From: Leptospira brenneri
GTDB lineage: Bacteria; Spirochaetota; Leptospiria; Leptospirales; Leptospiraceae
Direction: 5' to 3'
Assembly: GCF_002812125.1 (NCBI RefSeq)
Contig: NZ_NPDQ01000012.1
Span: forward strand, 1 to 64,000
DNA: 64,000 nt
Part shown: piece after piece, positions 25,987 through 34,844 of the stretch
How the letters are laid out: each line of letters begins with the position of its first letter
Numbering within the stretch: the first letter of the stretch is position 1
Made by a program: the position numbers and the translations under genes
The notes under the pieces: generated by a model
Databases searched by the model: none
What the model was told of the DNA's origin: nothing
The model's input: the letters and a program-made list of their open reading frames with translations, nothing else

Positions 25987-26897
25987 TGCAAGAAACTTGG
26001 TATTTGGTCTGTTCTTCCAAAGATTTACCTATCGGGAAAATACTCCCGTTTTCAACTGAAACACAAGAACTCATTCTTTTTCGAAACCAAACGAACGAAG
26101 TCATTGCTCTTGAAGGGATTTGTTCTCATCTTGGAGCTCATCTCAAAAATGCTAGTTGGTCAACCTCAGGAATTGTTTGTCCTCTCCATCATCTTTGTTT
26201 TGATTCAGAAGGGATATCAAATTCATCAACAATAGGGCAATACAAACAAAAGAAGTTTTCCACCAAAGAAACTTTTGGATCTATATTTGTATATATCGGA
26301 TTAACGCCGAATTCTAGTTTTCCAACACTGGACCTCATACCAACTAATAAACAAATGTACCAAACATTCCCACAAAAGACAGTATCGACAAATTGGAAAG
26401 GAATTCTAGTAAACGCGTTCGATCCCATCCATTTAGAATTTGTTCATAAACGAAAGCTCATTAAAAAACCAGAAATCATTTGGAATAAAAAAACAAAAGT
26501 AATAGAACTTCGTTATACTTCTCAAGTGATTGGAAAGAAGTTATCAGATCTCCTCATGAAATGGATTTCCAAAAATAAAATCCAAGTAACCATTCGATGT
26601 TACCAAGGTTTGCTTTTTACTGTAGAATCTGACTTAGGAAAGATTAAGAGCCAATTGTTATTATCTCTCAATCCATTTTCCAAAGAAACTCAAATCTCAG
26701 GTGTATTCGTTCAGAAAAAAAGTTTACCTTTGCTAAATACGATCCGAATGTTTTTTGCCCGTTATTTATTTCAAAGATTTCTATTTGCTGATATAAAGCC
26801 ATTAGAAGGAATGATTTTAAATCAAAATAATTTAAAAAATGATCCAATTTTAAAAGTGATTGGCAGTTATATAAAAACGATCGACAAATCATGTTGA
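25986..26897 (+). CDS. Rieske [2Fe-2S] oxygenase, PaO/KshA-like
   Basis: The product is a 303-residue ring-hydroxylating or oxidative enzyme. The Rieske cluster ligands are CSHLGAHL near residue 47 and CPLHHLCFD near 66, preceded by the typical WYLVCSSKDLPIGK start. The mononuclear iron site is NAFDPIHLEFVH (DxxHxxxxH) near 148, as in pheophorbide a oxygenase and cholesterol 7-desaturase relatives. It needs an electron-transfer partner not seen here. It closes the metabolic locus 16.8-26.9 kb and is coupled to the hydrolase gene by TAATG. Confidence 0.9.
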   Translation: MQETWYLVCSSKDLPIGKILPFSTETQELILFRNQTNEVIALEGICSHLGAHLKNASWSTSGIVCPLHHLCFDSEGISNSSTIGQYKQKKFSTKETFGSIFVYIGLTPNSSFPTLDLIPTNKQMYQTFPQKTVSTNWKGILVNAFDPIHLEFVHKRKLIKKPEIIWNKKTKVIELRYTSQVIGKKLSDLLMKWISKNKIQVTIRCYQGLLFTVESDLGKIKSQLLLSLNPFSKETQISGVFVQKKSLPLLNTIRMFFARYLFQRFLFADIKPLEGMILNQNNLKNDPILKVIGSYIKTIDKSC

Positions 26898-27199
26898 TAA
26901 TGTTTAAGAACTTCTATAGCTATCAATCTTTTCCTTAATTTCCTAGGCCAATACAATAACAACTATCGCCTTCACATTTCCCAAATAATTTATCTTTATT
27001 TTCATTATTTGTCTTAAAGAATTCTATGATACTATACAGATTCTAAATACCGAATATCCACCATATGAATATCAAGACGAAAGATAAATGATTGTAGTAA
27101 TATTCATGGCAGATACATTCAAAATTGCTAAAATAAAAAATAAATTGCCTAATCAAGTATAGTTTTCAATTTGCATTAAAAGTTTTTTTGAAAACCAAA
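26898..27199. other. AT-rich gap between metabolic locus and propeller/HEAT pair
   Basis: No open frame with coding character, clear hairpin terminator or RNA gene was seen here. It must carry the promoter of the genes starting at 27200, but I could not pick a convincing -35/-10 pair. Confidence 0.4.
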
Positions 27200-28165
27200 A
27201 TGCAAGAGATCAATATTAAGATAACTGAAAATATAAAGAAAGAGTCTATCATCACAGGATTCGAAAGAATACTTTTCGAACGTGACACTCACGGCAATAT
27301 TTGGATTGGATCTTGGAACCAAAGCCCCATCCTCTATAAAAACGATGGAACCCAAATCACACGTTTCGAATTCCCTGTGGGATTTTATTTGGCTAGTGAT
27401 AACCCTTTTCATTCCAATCAAGACAGTGTCTCGTTTGGATCTTCGGATTCAGTGGTTTACTTTAATGAGGATAAATTTTTTAATTTGCCTGCACCAAAAT
27501 TACAAAACCCCGCACCATACCAAATATTAACCATTGGCCTATACACGTATGTGATATTTGCAAATACAGCCGGACGAAGGCAGATATATCGATGGGATGG
27601 ATCTAGTTGGGAGCTCTTAAATTCAAAAATAGAATTCGAAAACTTAAGAAACTTAAAACAAGTCGGCAACAGGGTTTTGGTTACAGAAAATAATTTGGAA
27701 GTAGCTTACATCCTTGGTTTAGATGGGAAGTTCATCTCAGAATTTTCCACAAGTGGTGCTCCAATGAATATAGAAGTGAGTTCCGATAAAATATTTTTAT
27801 ATTCCGATTCTAAATTAGAAGTTAGGGATAAAGATGGAAACCTCAAACATACTTTAGATTTATATGATGAGACGATGAAATCTTACTTCGGATCCTATTT
27901 GGAGTTTATCGATATCTCCATCGAAAATGATTCCAACTTGACCTTACTATTGAAAGAAAGAAACAAAAATCCATCAAAGAAACATCTGTTGGATTTTAAT
28001 TTGGATACATTAACTCTAACACCTCATCCTCTATACCACCAAATCACACCGGAACTAAATGTTCTCCAATTCGAAAAGGATAATTCGGGGGACTACTGGT
28101 TTAAAATCTCTGGCAAACATGGTTCAGAATCATTTCATATTTTAAGTAAGGAATTGGCCCTATGA
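27200..28165 (+). CDS. Beta-propeller-like protein of unknown function
   Basis: The 321-residue product (ATG at 27200; a TTG at 27188 is also in frame) has repeated short segments typical of propeller blades, for example GNIWIGSWNQSPILYKNDG, DSVSFGSSDSVVYFNED, GRRQIYRWDGSSWELLN, LEVRDKDGNLKHTLD and NSGDYWFKISG. No signal peptide is visible, so it should be cytoplasmic and may serve as a binding platform. Its stop overlaps the start of the 1123-residue gene as ATGA, so the two proteins are made together and probably form a complex. I recognise no known system of this composition. Confidence 0.75.
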   Translation: MQEINIKITENIKKESIITGFERILFERDTHGNIWIGSWNQSPILYKNDGTQITRFEFPVGFYLASDNPFHSNQDSVSFGSSDSVVYFNEDKFFNLPAPKLQNPAPYQILTIGLYTYVIFANTAGRRQIYRWDGSSWELLNSKIEFENLRNLKQVGNRVLVTENNLEVAYILGLDGKFISEFSTSGAPMNIEVSSDKIFLYSDSKLEVRDKDGNLKHTLDLYDETMKSYFGSYLEFIDISIENDSNLTLLLKERNKNPSKKHLLDFNLDTLTLTPHPLYHQITPELNVLQFEKDNSGDYWFKISGKHGSESFHILSKELAL

Positions 28166-31100
28166 AACAAAACACTAAACTCAAACTAGAAAAAGAAGAC
28201 TTCTATTTTGGAAATTTAAAAGAAATCATTATTGATCGTATGTTGGTTTTTCAATCCTTAAAAGATAAATTTTCCAAAGCAGCAGAAAAAAATAAAAACA
28301 GATTGGACCAGAGTTTTTTAAAAGAGTTTGAAACCATTTACGGATTTAGGCCAGGAAAAGAAATCCTAGAATGGGAAAATTTAAAAAAAGCATATAGATC
28401 CGTTCTATATGAAGTCGCAGATGTCTGGAATATGATTGATCATCACTCAGCGGAAGAAGAGGAGATGGACGAAGACGGCGGATTTGACTATGCAATTTCA
28501 TCAATAGAAAAACTCGTAAAACTAAAAGATCCAGAAGAGGCGCTCCGTTGGTTAGTAGGATCATATAGCGGGTTAATGTTTTTACTTAATGGCTCTTATG
28601 CGTTTGCCTCTGATGGAGGAGGAGATACCTCCTGGATTAATCTTCTACCAAACGAAAAGGAATCCATCGAGGTTAATTATTACAATCATGAGATTGGAGA
28701 ATTAGAAAACCTGCCATATTATTCCATTAGTCATTTCATTGCCGAAAACTGGGATAATGAATCTAACGAAGGTTACGAAGATGATGATGAGGAAGAATTC
28801 GAAGAAGAAACTACGGATAAAAAAGAAAAAGAACCCATTTTGACCTCCCAAATCAAAGAAAGTGTCATTAAAGCTTTTGAGAAAGAAGCAGGGAAAGCCT
28901 ATAAAAACAAACCGATTTACAACAACTCTTTAGATATGTTTGAAAGATCTTCTTGGTTACTTGGACATAGTTATGGAGATCCTGCGTATGCATTTACAGA
29001 AAAACTTGCAGATGCACCTTCCTATGCACTTTGGGAAGAAGAAAAAACAGATATAAAAAATCATCCTAACTTAGCAGCTTATTGGATCCTTCATCATTTC
29101 TATTTCAAAAATGAAGAAGCTTGTCGTGAAACAATCAAACTGGCAAGTAAATCAAAAGGAAAGATCATTACCGCACTAAGTGGGCACATCCTTAATTATT
29201 TAGATAATCAATCTAAAACTCTCTTTAACCTTCCTTCTGAAAAAGTAGAAAAAATTAGAACACAAACATTTGCAAATGCTGATCCAAAACAAATTGAACC
29301 AAAGAACATAAAAATTTATAATGATAGTTTAGGATTATCTGATTTAAAAACCATTTCCAAAAAAGAATTAGAATCTAGGTTAAAAACAGAAGAAAATTTG
29401 TTCAAACTGATAGAAGAATATCCAGAAGATGTAGCGACCCACGATATCATTTTGAAAGAAATCGCAAAAAAGGATAAAGATCTAAAAAACCTCATCGAAG
29501 ATTATTTCCGCGAAAGAACTGACAGTGCTTACAATACTTGGCCATACAGCCAAGAGAAACTAGACAAACGACTTTCCCTAGCCATCAATGCTGCATTTCG
29601 ACAAGGTTTAAAATACGATGCAGAAAATAAAAAAGCTTATTGTGGTATCACCAAAACAATAGGAATGTTAGATGATGATTATGCAATGGTTTCTCTTAAG
29701 GAATCTGTAAAAAAACTCAAACAAGACGACCCTAGAATGGAGTATGTGGTGGAGGCATTGATCAATAGCAACCATGCCGAATCAATATCCATTTTAGCTG
29801 AAGCAGCGTGGCGAACATTTGAAACTTTAGATAACGTAAAAGAAATTAGAGAAAAAGTCCAAAAAGAAGGACCTACCCTAAACAATATGTTTACTGTTTA
29901 CACCCATCTAAACCAAGCATTACAGGAACGAATTTTAACTTTAGATGAAGTTTCAGTAAAACTAATTCAAAAACTTTTTACTTATAAAGATCATTTTGGA
30001 TATTTTGGAATCAGTGCAGGGAATGCTTTTGCTGTCTGCGCTCATTTAGACTTAAAAGAACATACCGAACTCATTGCTAATTATGTAAGAAAAAGTTTTC
30101 AAATGAAAGGAAGGGATCGAGGAGCTTATTTAGAACTCAGTTCCATCATCAATGCATCAGAAGCGGCATTAGCTTGGGCGAAGATGGAACCAGATAAAGC
30201 AAAACTAGAACTACATGAATTCTTTTCTAAAATCGATGAGTCTGCTTATCCAGGAATTGCCATTGATTTAAAAGCATGTTATGTTGCAGGATTATTACGA
30301 TTAGAACCAGACAATCAGGAATATTCAAAATTTGCAGAGCGAATTTTAGGAAATCGTGGCGACCAGGTTCGAGTGTATGGGATCATTCGCTGTATCAGGA
30401 AACTAGAATTACATAAGTTCAAAGACTATCTTTGGTATCATATCTATGCAGACCCAAATCCGATGGTTGATTATTCTTGGAGTTATATTGAAGTCGAAGC
30501 AAGGAGAGCATGGCTCACTTTAACGGGGGAGGAAGCACCAGATTTTGATTCCTCAGATGAATATGCATCCTCACTTGCAAGGAAAAGTAAATCATCGTTA
30601 CCGGAAGCAATCCTTCATCCGGAAAAACATAGCATCCAACATGTATTTGAGAAAATTCGTGAGGAAAAGTACAAACATGAAGATGTCATCCGTTATGGGG
30701 GGCCTTGGCTTGTTGAGTCACTACGATATTCAATCGATGAATATAAATACTCAGGATCCTACGACAGATGGGAAGCAATCAAAGCACTTTTCATTCAAGG
30801 TAGCGGTGTATTCCCTTACTTTCTGGAAATTTTCCAACTGCCTTATGCGGCTCCTTCTTGGAAGTCCTATTTATTACAATTTATGCGAGTGATGGAACCT
30901 GAATCTATCAAATGGAACAAAGTTCTCAAAATGGATGCGAGCGAAATTAAAACTCTACTAGAACAACCTACTCCCGATTGGTATGTATGGACGGATTTAC
31001 TAACTGCCCGATTGTTTTTGTTAGATGGTGATTCTTCGTTTGATACAATTTCTGCGGTGATTACACAACGCTTAAGTATGACAAATCAGGATGCATACGA

Positions 31101-31533
31101 CTCCAGTATTTATGAAGAAGCTTTAGGGCTTCGTCTGCCACTCCTTTGGAGATGGTTCGGCAAAAAAGGAGATGATTCTATCCAATCACACTGGAAAAAA
31201 ACAAAAACAAGTTCCGAAACAAGGACAATGTTGGATATGGCAGCAAGAAGGAAATTAGATAAGGAACTACCTGATATGCCAGAAATCAAAGATCCGGGGA
31301 TTCTTCTCACTTTTTACCCAGAACAAAGAGAGTATGGTTGGCATACTTGGATTCATTTGACTCCAGATGTCATTCGGTTTGGAACGAGCGAATTTCATCT
31401 CCATTCTGTATTACAAGATTCAAAAACAGAATCTAGTATTACTAGTGCAAACAAACATTTGAAAATGGTTTGGGATATGGCACATATTTTAGGTTATACG
31501 GTTTCTAAGAAAAAACCGAAAGGAAAGAAGTAA
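28162..31533 (+). CDS. Large helical-repeat protein (1123 aa), function unknown
   Basis: A long soluble protein, highly charged, with a very acidic stretch at about residues 205-225 (EDDDEEEFEEE) and a basic tail. Much of the length looks like HEAT/ARM-type helix pairs (for example AISILAEAAWRTFETL-like and EHTELIANYVRKSFQM segments). The last 100 residues (ILLTFYPEQREYGWHTWIHLT, DVIRFGTSEFHLHSVLQ) look like a separate small beta-rich domain. I see no ATPase, nuclease or kinase motif. It is translationally coupled to the propeller-like protein. The pair could be a scaffold, a stress factor or part of a defence system; nothing in the sequence decides between them. Confidence 0.8.
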   Translation: MKQNTKLKLEKEDFYFGNLKEIIIDRMLVFQSLKDKFSKAAEKNKNRLDQSFLKEFETIYGFRPGKEILEWENLKKAYRSVLYEVADVWNMIDHHSAEEEEMDEDGGFDYAISSIEKLVKLKDPEEALRWLVGSYSGLMFLLNGSYAFASDGGGDTSWINLLPNEKESIEVNYYNHEIGELENLPYYSISHFIAENWDNESNEGYEDDDEEEFEEETTDKKEKEPILTSQIKESVIKAFEKEAGKAYKNKPIYNNSLDMFERSSWLLGHSYGDPAYAFTEKLADAPSYALWEEEKTDIKNHPNLAAYWILHHFYFKNEEACRETIKLASKSKGKIITALSGHILNYLDNQSKTLFNLPSEKVEKIRTQTFANADPKQIEPKNIKIYNDSLGLSDLKTISKKELESRLKTEENLFKLIEEYPEDVATHDIILKEIAKKDKDLKNLIEDYFRERTDSAYNTWPYSQEKLDKRLSLAINAAFRQGLKYDAENKKAYCGITKTIGMLDDDYAMVSLKESVKKLKQDDPRMEYVVEALINSNHAESISILAEAAWRTFETLDNVKEIREKVQKEGPTLNNMFTVYTHLNQALQERILTLDEVSVKLIQKLFTYKDHFGYFGISAGNAFAVCAHLDLKEHTELIANYVRKSFQMKGRDRGAYLELSSIINASEAALAWAKMEPDKAKLELHEFFSKIDESAYPGIAIDLKACYVAGLLRLEPDNQEYSKFAERILGNRGDQVRVYGIIRCIRKLELHKFKDYLWYHIYADPNPMVDYSWSYIEVEARRAWLTLTGEEAPDFDSSDEYASSLARKSKSSLPEAILHPEKHSIQHVFEKIREEKYKHEDVIRYGGPWLVESLRYSIDEYKYSGSYDRWEAIKALFIQGSGVFPYFLEIFQLPYAAPSWKSYLLQFMRVMEPESIKWNKVLKMDASEIKTLLEQPTPDWYVWTDLLTARLFLLDGDSSFDTISAVITQRLSMTNQDAYDSSIYEEALGLRLPLLWRWFGKKGDDSIQSHWKKTKTSSETRTMLDMAARRKLDKELPDMPEIKDPGILLTFYPEQREYGWHTWIHLTPDVIRFGTSEFHLHSVLQDSKTESSITSANKHLKMVWDMAHILGYTVSKKKPKGKK

Positions 31534-31554
31534 CGCCAGACAAATTCACTTTAA

Positions 31555-31596
31555 GTCATCCAGGCTAAGTCTTTATGAGAGTTTGGTTTGGATGAC
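31555..31596 (+). terminator. Inverted repeat after the 1123-aa gene
   Basis: GTCATCCA (31555-31562) and TGGATGAC (31589-31596) pair perfectly with a 26-nt loop between the convergent genes ending at 31533 and 31604. The loop is long and no clean T tract follows, so terminator function is only possible. Confidence 0.4.
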
Positions 31597-31603
31597 AATT
31601 GAT

Positions 31604-32698
31604 TTAAGCAGGTTGTTTTTTCCCCACTGACTTTGCGTAATCACTGGGTGACATTTTTTTTAAAGATTTAAATGCTAAATTAAAATTTGCTTTGGAATTA
31701 AAACCCACTTGGTAAGCAAGTGAGAGTAAGTTGGCTTTTGGGTTTTCTTCAATCAAATGGCAAATCTCTGCAATCCGATATTCATTTACAAGTCGATTAA
31801 AGTTCATACCTAAATATGCATTTATATATTCACTGAGTTGGTAATCTTTAATTCCCAGCTGTTCGGCAAGATTTGCTAAATTTAAATCCTCTGTGCGGTA
31901 CACATAATTTACATTGAATAAGGTATCCAAATCATGTTTTAGTTTTTCTAAATTTAAGTTTAGAATCCGAGAAGTTCGATAAGATTGGCGAAGTTCTGGG
32001 AGTAGATCCTTAAACAATTGATGATTGATTTCTGTTCCAATAAAAGCAACAACTGCCATAAGGGTAGCAAGCCCCGCAGTAAAATAAATTCCAGAATGCC
32101 AACGAAGAAAAGTACTTAGAAAGATAAAACTAGCAAAAGTAATATTACCTTTTAAAATCATTCCTAAAACTTGTACACCCAGTTTTGCTTCTTTGTTTGG
32201 ATTCCGATAGAGGATCATTCTATACTGATAAATCATCAAAACAAAAGTACCTATCCAGTAAATACAACCAATGGCGGAAATCATTTCGGGAACAGAGAAT
32301 GGTGCTCCCGCAAAACTTTGGTTCATGGATTGTGAAAGAAGATGCGGCGCCGTCCATTGTAAAAAAAGAAGTAATAAAACCACAATCAAAGTAGGATATA
32401 ACCTTTTGAGTCCACCCAAGGGGACCGGCTCTGAACTGAGAAATTGTTCAATTGTATACTGCATACTTCCAGGTATGAGAAAGATAATGGGCACATAACC
32501 ATGATTCAGTAGCGGAGTTTCGAATTCGTATCCAACATAAAGACGGTAGGCATAAAAAATCAAAATCCCACCAGAAAAGGCAGCCACTACAGCAAAGGGG
32601 AAACCTTTGGAACCTTTCTCTTTCACGAGAATTCCAATTCCTAATATGAAATGATACCAGGCACCAAACTGGAGCCACGAACCAAAGAACTCGAACAT
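31604..32698 (-). CDS. AraC family regulator with N-terminal membrane domain
   Basis: A 364-residue protein with about seven hydrophobic segments in residues 1-225 and a C-terminal AraC/XylS DNA-binding domain. The latter contains LAEQLGIKDYQLSEYINAYLG, NRLVNEYRIAEICHLI and the second helix-turn-helix LLSLAYQVGFNSKANFNLAFK with MSPSDYAKS. Such 7TM-AraC fusions are sensors that bind DNA from the membrane and are frequent in Leptospira and Bacteroidetes-type genomes. It is divergent from the secreted hydrolase gene at 32868, and the gap holds repeated TTGGACGC elements, so it likely controls that gene. Confidence 0.9.
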   Translation of the reverse strand: MFEFFGSWLQFGAWYHFILGIGILVKEKGSKGFPFAVVAAFSGGILIFYAYRLYVGYEFETPLLNHGYVPIIFLIPGSMQYTIEQFLSSEPVPLGGLKRLYPTLIVVLLLLFLQWTAPHLLSQSMNQSFAGAPFSVPEMISAIGCIYWIGTFVLMIYQYRMILYRNPNKEAKLGVQVLGMILKGNITFASFIFLSTFLRWHSGIYFTAGLATLMAVVAFIGTEINHQLFKDLLPELRQSYRTSRILNLNLEKLKHDLDTLFNVNYVYRTEDLNLANLAEQLGIKDYQLSEYINAYLGMNFNRLVNEYRIAEICHLIEENPKANLLSLAYQVGFNSKANFNLAFKSLKKMSPSDYAKSVGKKQPA

Positions 32699-32795
32699 CT
32701 AGCAAAAATCGGACAAGATGCACGCTTTCGTCAACACTTTGGGAGGTCTTCGTACAAAGAATTAGTACAAAATGATGATATTAGACCTAAAAATT

Positions 32796-32831
32796 CGTCC
32801 AGAATTGCCATCTTGGACGCCAATTGGACGC
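32796..32831. promoter_or_regulatory. TTGGACGC repeats between AraC gene and secreted hydrolase
   Basis: TTGGACGC occurs at 32813-32820 and again at 32824-32831, exactly 11 bp apart (one helical turn), and an inverted CGTCCA lies at 32796-32801. Short direct repeats in phase are typical of AraC-family binding sites. They are 37-72 bp before the hydrolase start. Confidence 0.5.
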
Positions 32832-32867
32832 ATTCATGGTAAATTTGGGTCAATTCAGAGGCGAATT

Positions 32868-34589
32868 ATGAAAAAGCAAAAAATCTACCGTCTGCTTTTG
32901 CCACTTGGGATCTTCCTCGCTGTGGCCTGCGGACAAAACGGAAACCAAAATTCGAAAGACAGCACAGCCGTACTCGGTTTGTTAAACGGAACTAACTCTT
33001 CCACATCAGCTTCACCAGAAGCCCTCCAACTCAGCAATGCAGCTCAATCCAGAGACATTCAATCTGCATTTGCAAAGGAAAATGATGGAAGTTTCACCTT
33101 CAATGATAACATCTCGTTTTTAAGTAACGATGGTGTCAAAATCACAGGAAACCTTTTTGTTCCCAAATCAGGAACTGGCCCCTTCCCTGCCGTAATCTTT
33201 GTCAATAGTTGGGCACTCAATGAATACGAATACATTGTTCCCGCAGCCAAACTTGCAAAAAAAGGTTATGTTGTATTTAGTTACAATACGAGAGGGTTTG
33301 GAACTTCTGGCGGACTTATCAATGTTGCAGGTCCTAAAGATATGCAAGATCTTTCTAAAGGAATTGATTTTCTATTAGCAAACGCTCCGGTCAACCAAGC
33401 AAACATTGGTATTGCGGGAATTTCTTACGGTGCGGGGATTTCTCTTCTTGGTCTTAGCAAAGAACCAAGAATCAAAACTGCCGTTGCTATGAGTGGATGG
33501 GGAAGTTTACCGGACTCATTGTACGGGAATCAAACTCCTAGACTTGTATGGGGATTACTTTTAGTCACTGCAGGTTATATCACAGGAAGAATGGATCCAA
33601 TCATCGCGGAAAACTTTGGGAAACTTCTTGATACAAGAGATGTTGCAACAGTTTTGGCTTGGGCAAGTGAAAGATCACCGAACAGTGCTGTTGCTGCCTT
33701 AAATGCATCTGGTAAACCAGTGTATATTTCCAATAACTCACAAGACAATCTTTTCCAACCGAACCAAATCCTTCCCTATTTTGAACAATTAACCGTACCT
33801 AAGAAATTGGATTTGAATAATGGAATTCATGCAACTGCAGAAGTGGGTGGAATTCTTGGAATCGAAAACTATGTTTGGACGAACGCTTATGACTGGTTTG
33901 ATTATTGGTTAAAAGGAGTCCAAAATGGAATTATGACGAAACCGAAAGTTTCCATTCAAAAACGGTTTTCTTCTTCTAGAGTTACATACGCAACTTGGCC
34001 AAACCCAAATAAAGTGGAACGAACTTACCATCTAAGACCTATGGGTCTTCTTTCTCCTGGTAAAATTACAACCACTACCAATACAAGTAATGGAAATGAC
34101 ACCATCCTTTCTGGAGGAACAAGTGCAACAACAGGGGTTCCTCTTCTTTCCGAAATTTTGGACGGGGCAGTATCTGTACCTGTCACTACCAATGTCAACT
34201 TAATTGATCGTACGAATGCAATGGTTTATATTTCTGATCCATTGACAAATATCCTCAAGATACGCGGGCGTACTTTTTACAAAGGTCGAATCAATAGTTC
34301 AGACAATGCCCCTCATGTAGTTGTATATTTGTATGAAGTTGATTTCTGGGGGACAGGAAAATTGATTTCTCATGGAACTGCCACCCTATTTGGTGTGAAA
34401 GGAAAAGACACAGACTTAAATGTTGATTTGCAAGCAGTTGCACACGACTTCCCTGTGGGTAGTCGCCTAGCTTTAGCGATTGACAACATTGATCCTATGT
34501 ATGCAGTACCAAAACCAGTTTCTCTTTACACAACTACTTTTAAACACAGTACGACAACAGCTTCGACTCTTCGTTTCGAAAGTGAATAA
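32868..34589 (+). CDS. Secreted lipoprotein hydrolase, S15/CocE-NonD-like
   Basis: The ATG at 32868 gives a 573-residue lipoprotein with a lipobox (LAVAC) and a Ser/Thr/Asn-rich linker. The frame is open upstream to 32772, but that would bury the signal peptide. The catalytic domain has GNLFVPKSGTGPFPAVIFVNSW, GYVVFSYNTRGFGTSGG and the nucleophile elbow IGIAGISYGAGISLLGL, as in X-Pro dipeptidyl-peptidase/CocE esterases. The C-terminal 200 residues are strand-rich (RTYHLRPMG, FKGRINSSDN-like, VVVYLYEVDFWGTGKLISHGTATL) and match the jelly-roll domain of that family. It should hydrolyse an ester or peptide bond at the cell envelope. A strong terminator follows. Confidence 0.88.
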   Translation: MKKQKIYRLLLPLGIFLAVACGQNGNQNSKDSTAVLGLLNGTNSSTSASPEALQLSNAAQSRDIQSAFAKENDGSFTFNDNISFLSNDGVKITGNLFVPKSGTGPFPAVIFVNSWALNEYEYIVPAAKLAKKGYVVFSYNTRGFGTSGGLINVAGPKDMQDLSKGIDFLLANAPVNQANIGIAGISYGAGISLLGLSKEPRIKTAVAMSGWGSLPDSLYGNQTPRLVWGLLLVTAGYITGRMDPIIAENFGKLLDTRDVATVLAWASERSPNSAVAALNASGKPVYISNNSQDNLFQPNQILPYFEQLTVPKKLDLNNGIHATAEVGGILGIENYVWTNAYDWFDYWLKGVQNGIMTKPKVSIQKRFSSSRVTYATWPNPNKVERTYHLRPMGLLSPGKITTTTNTSNGNDTILSGGTSATTGVPLLSEILDGAVSVPVTTNVNLIDRTNAMVYISDPLTNILKIRGRTFYKGRINSSDNAPHVVVYLYEVDFWGTGKLISHGTATLFGVKGKDTDLNVDLQAVAHDFPVGSRLALAIDNIDPMYAVPKPVSLYTTTFKHSTTTASTLRFESE

Positions 34590-34626
34590 GAGAAAATTTC
34601 ACCTATAAATTGTTAGCTTTCTAATT

Positions 34627-34653
34627 GGGAGAGGATACCCTCTCCCTTTCTTT
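34627..34653 (+). terminator. Rho-independent terminator after the secreted hydrolase
   Basis: GGGAGAGG (34627-34634) and CCTCTCCC (34639-34646) form a perfect 8-bp stem around ATAC, followed by TTTCTTT (34647-34653). Confidence 0.88.
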
Positions 34654-34680
34654 ACTAACAAATGTCGAATACTCGCGCCC

Positions 34681-34733
34681 CGGATAGTAGCGGAAATCCT
34701 TTCGCAGACGCGAAAGATTGCAGCGGATAGCCG
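34681..34733 (+). repeat. Dispersed hairpin repeat, copy B
   Basis: This contains TAGCGGAAATCC, the stem CTTTCGC (34699-34705) with GCGAAAG (34710-34716) around an AGAC loop, and ATTGCAGCGGATAGCC. It matches copies A and C. It lies between the terminator and the recC start, so it may sit in the recCBD leader. Confidence 0.8.
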
Positions 34734-34844
34734 GAAATGGCGCCCAAGATTCATACTTTTTTTCCGTTAATCGATTACGATTAAGAATGGACTTTGGTGG
34801 TTCCAGGATCAGAATCAGTATGATCCACAAAAAAGGGAATCCCG

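Noticed and set aside
34600..34844. Short minus-strand frame upstream of recC
   Set aside because: It runs through a terminator and the dispersed repeat and has no coding character.
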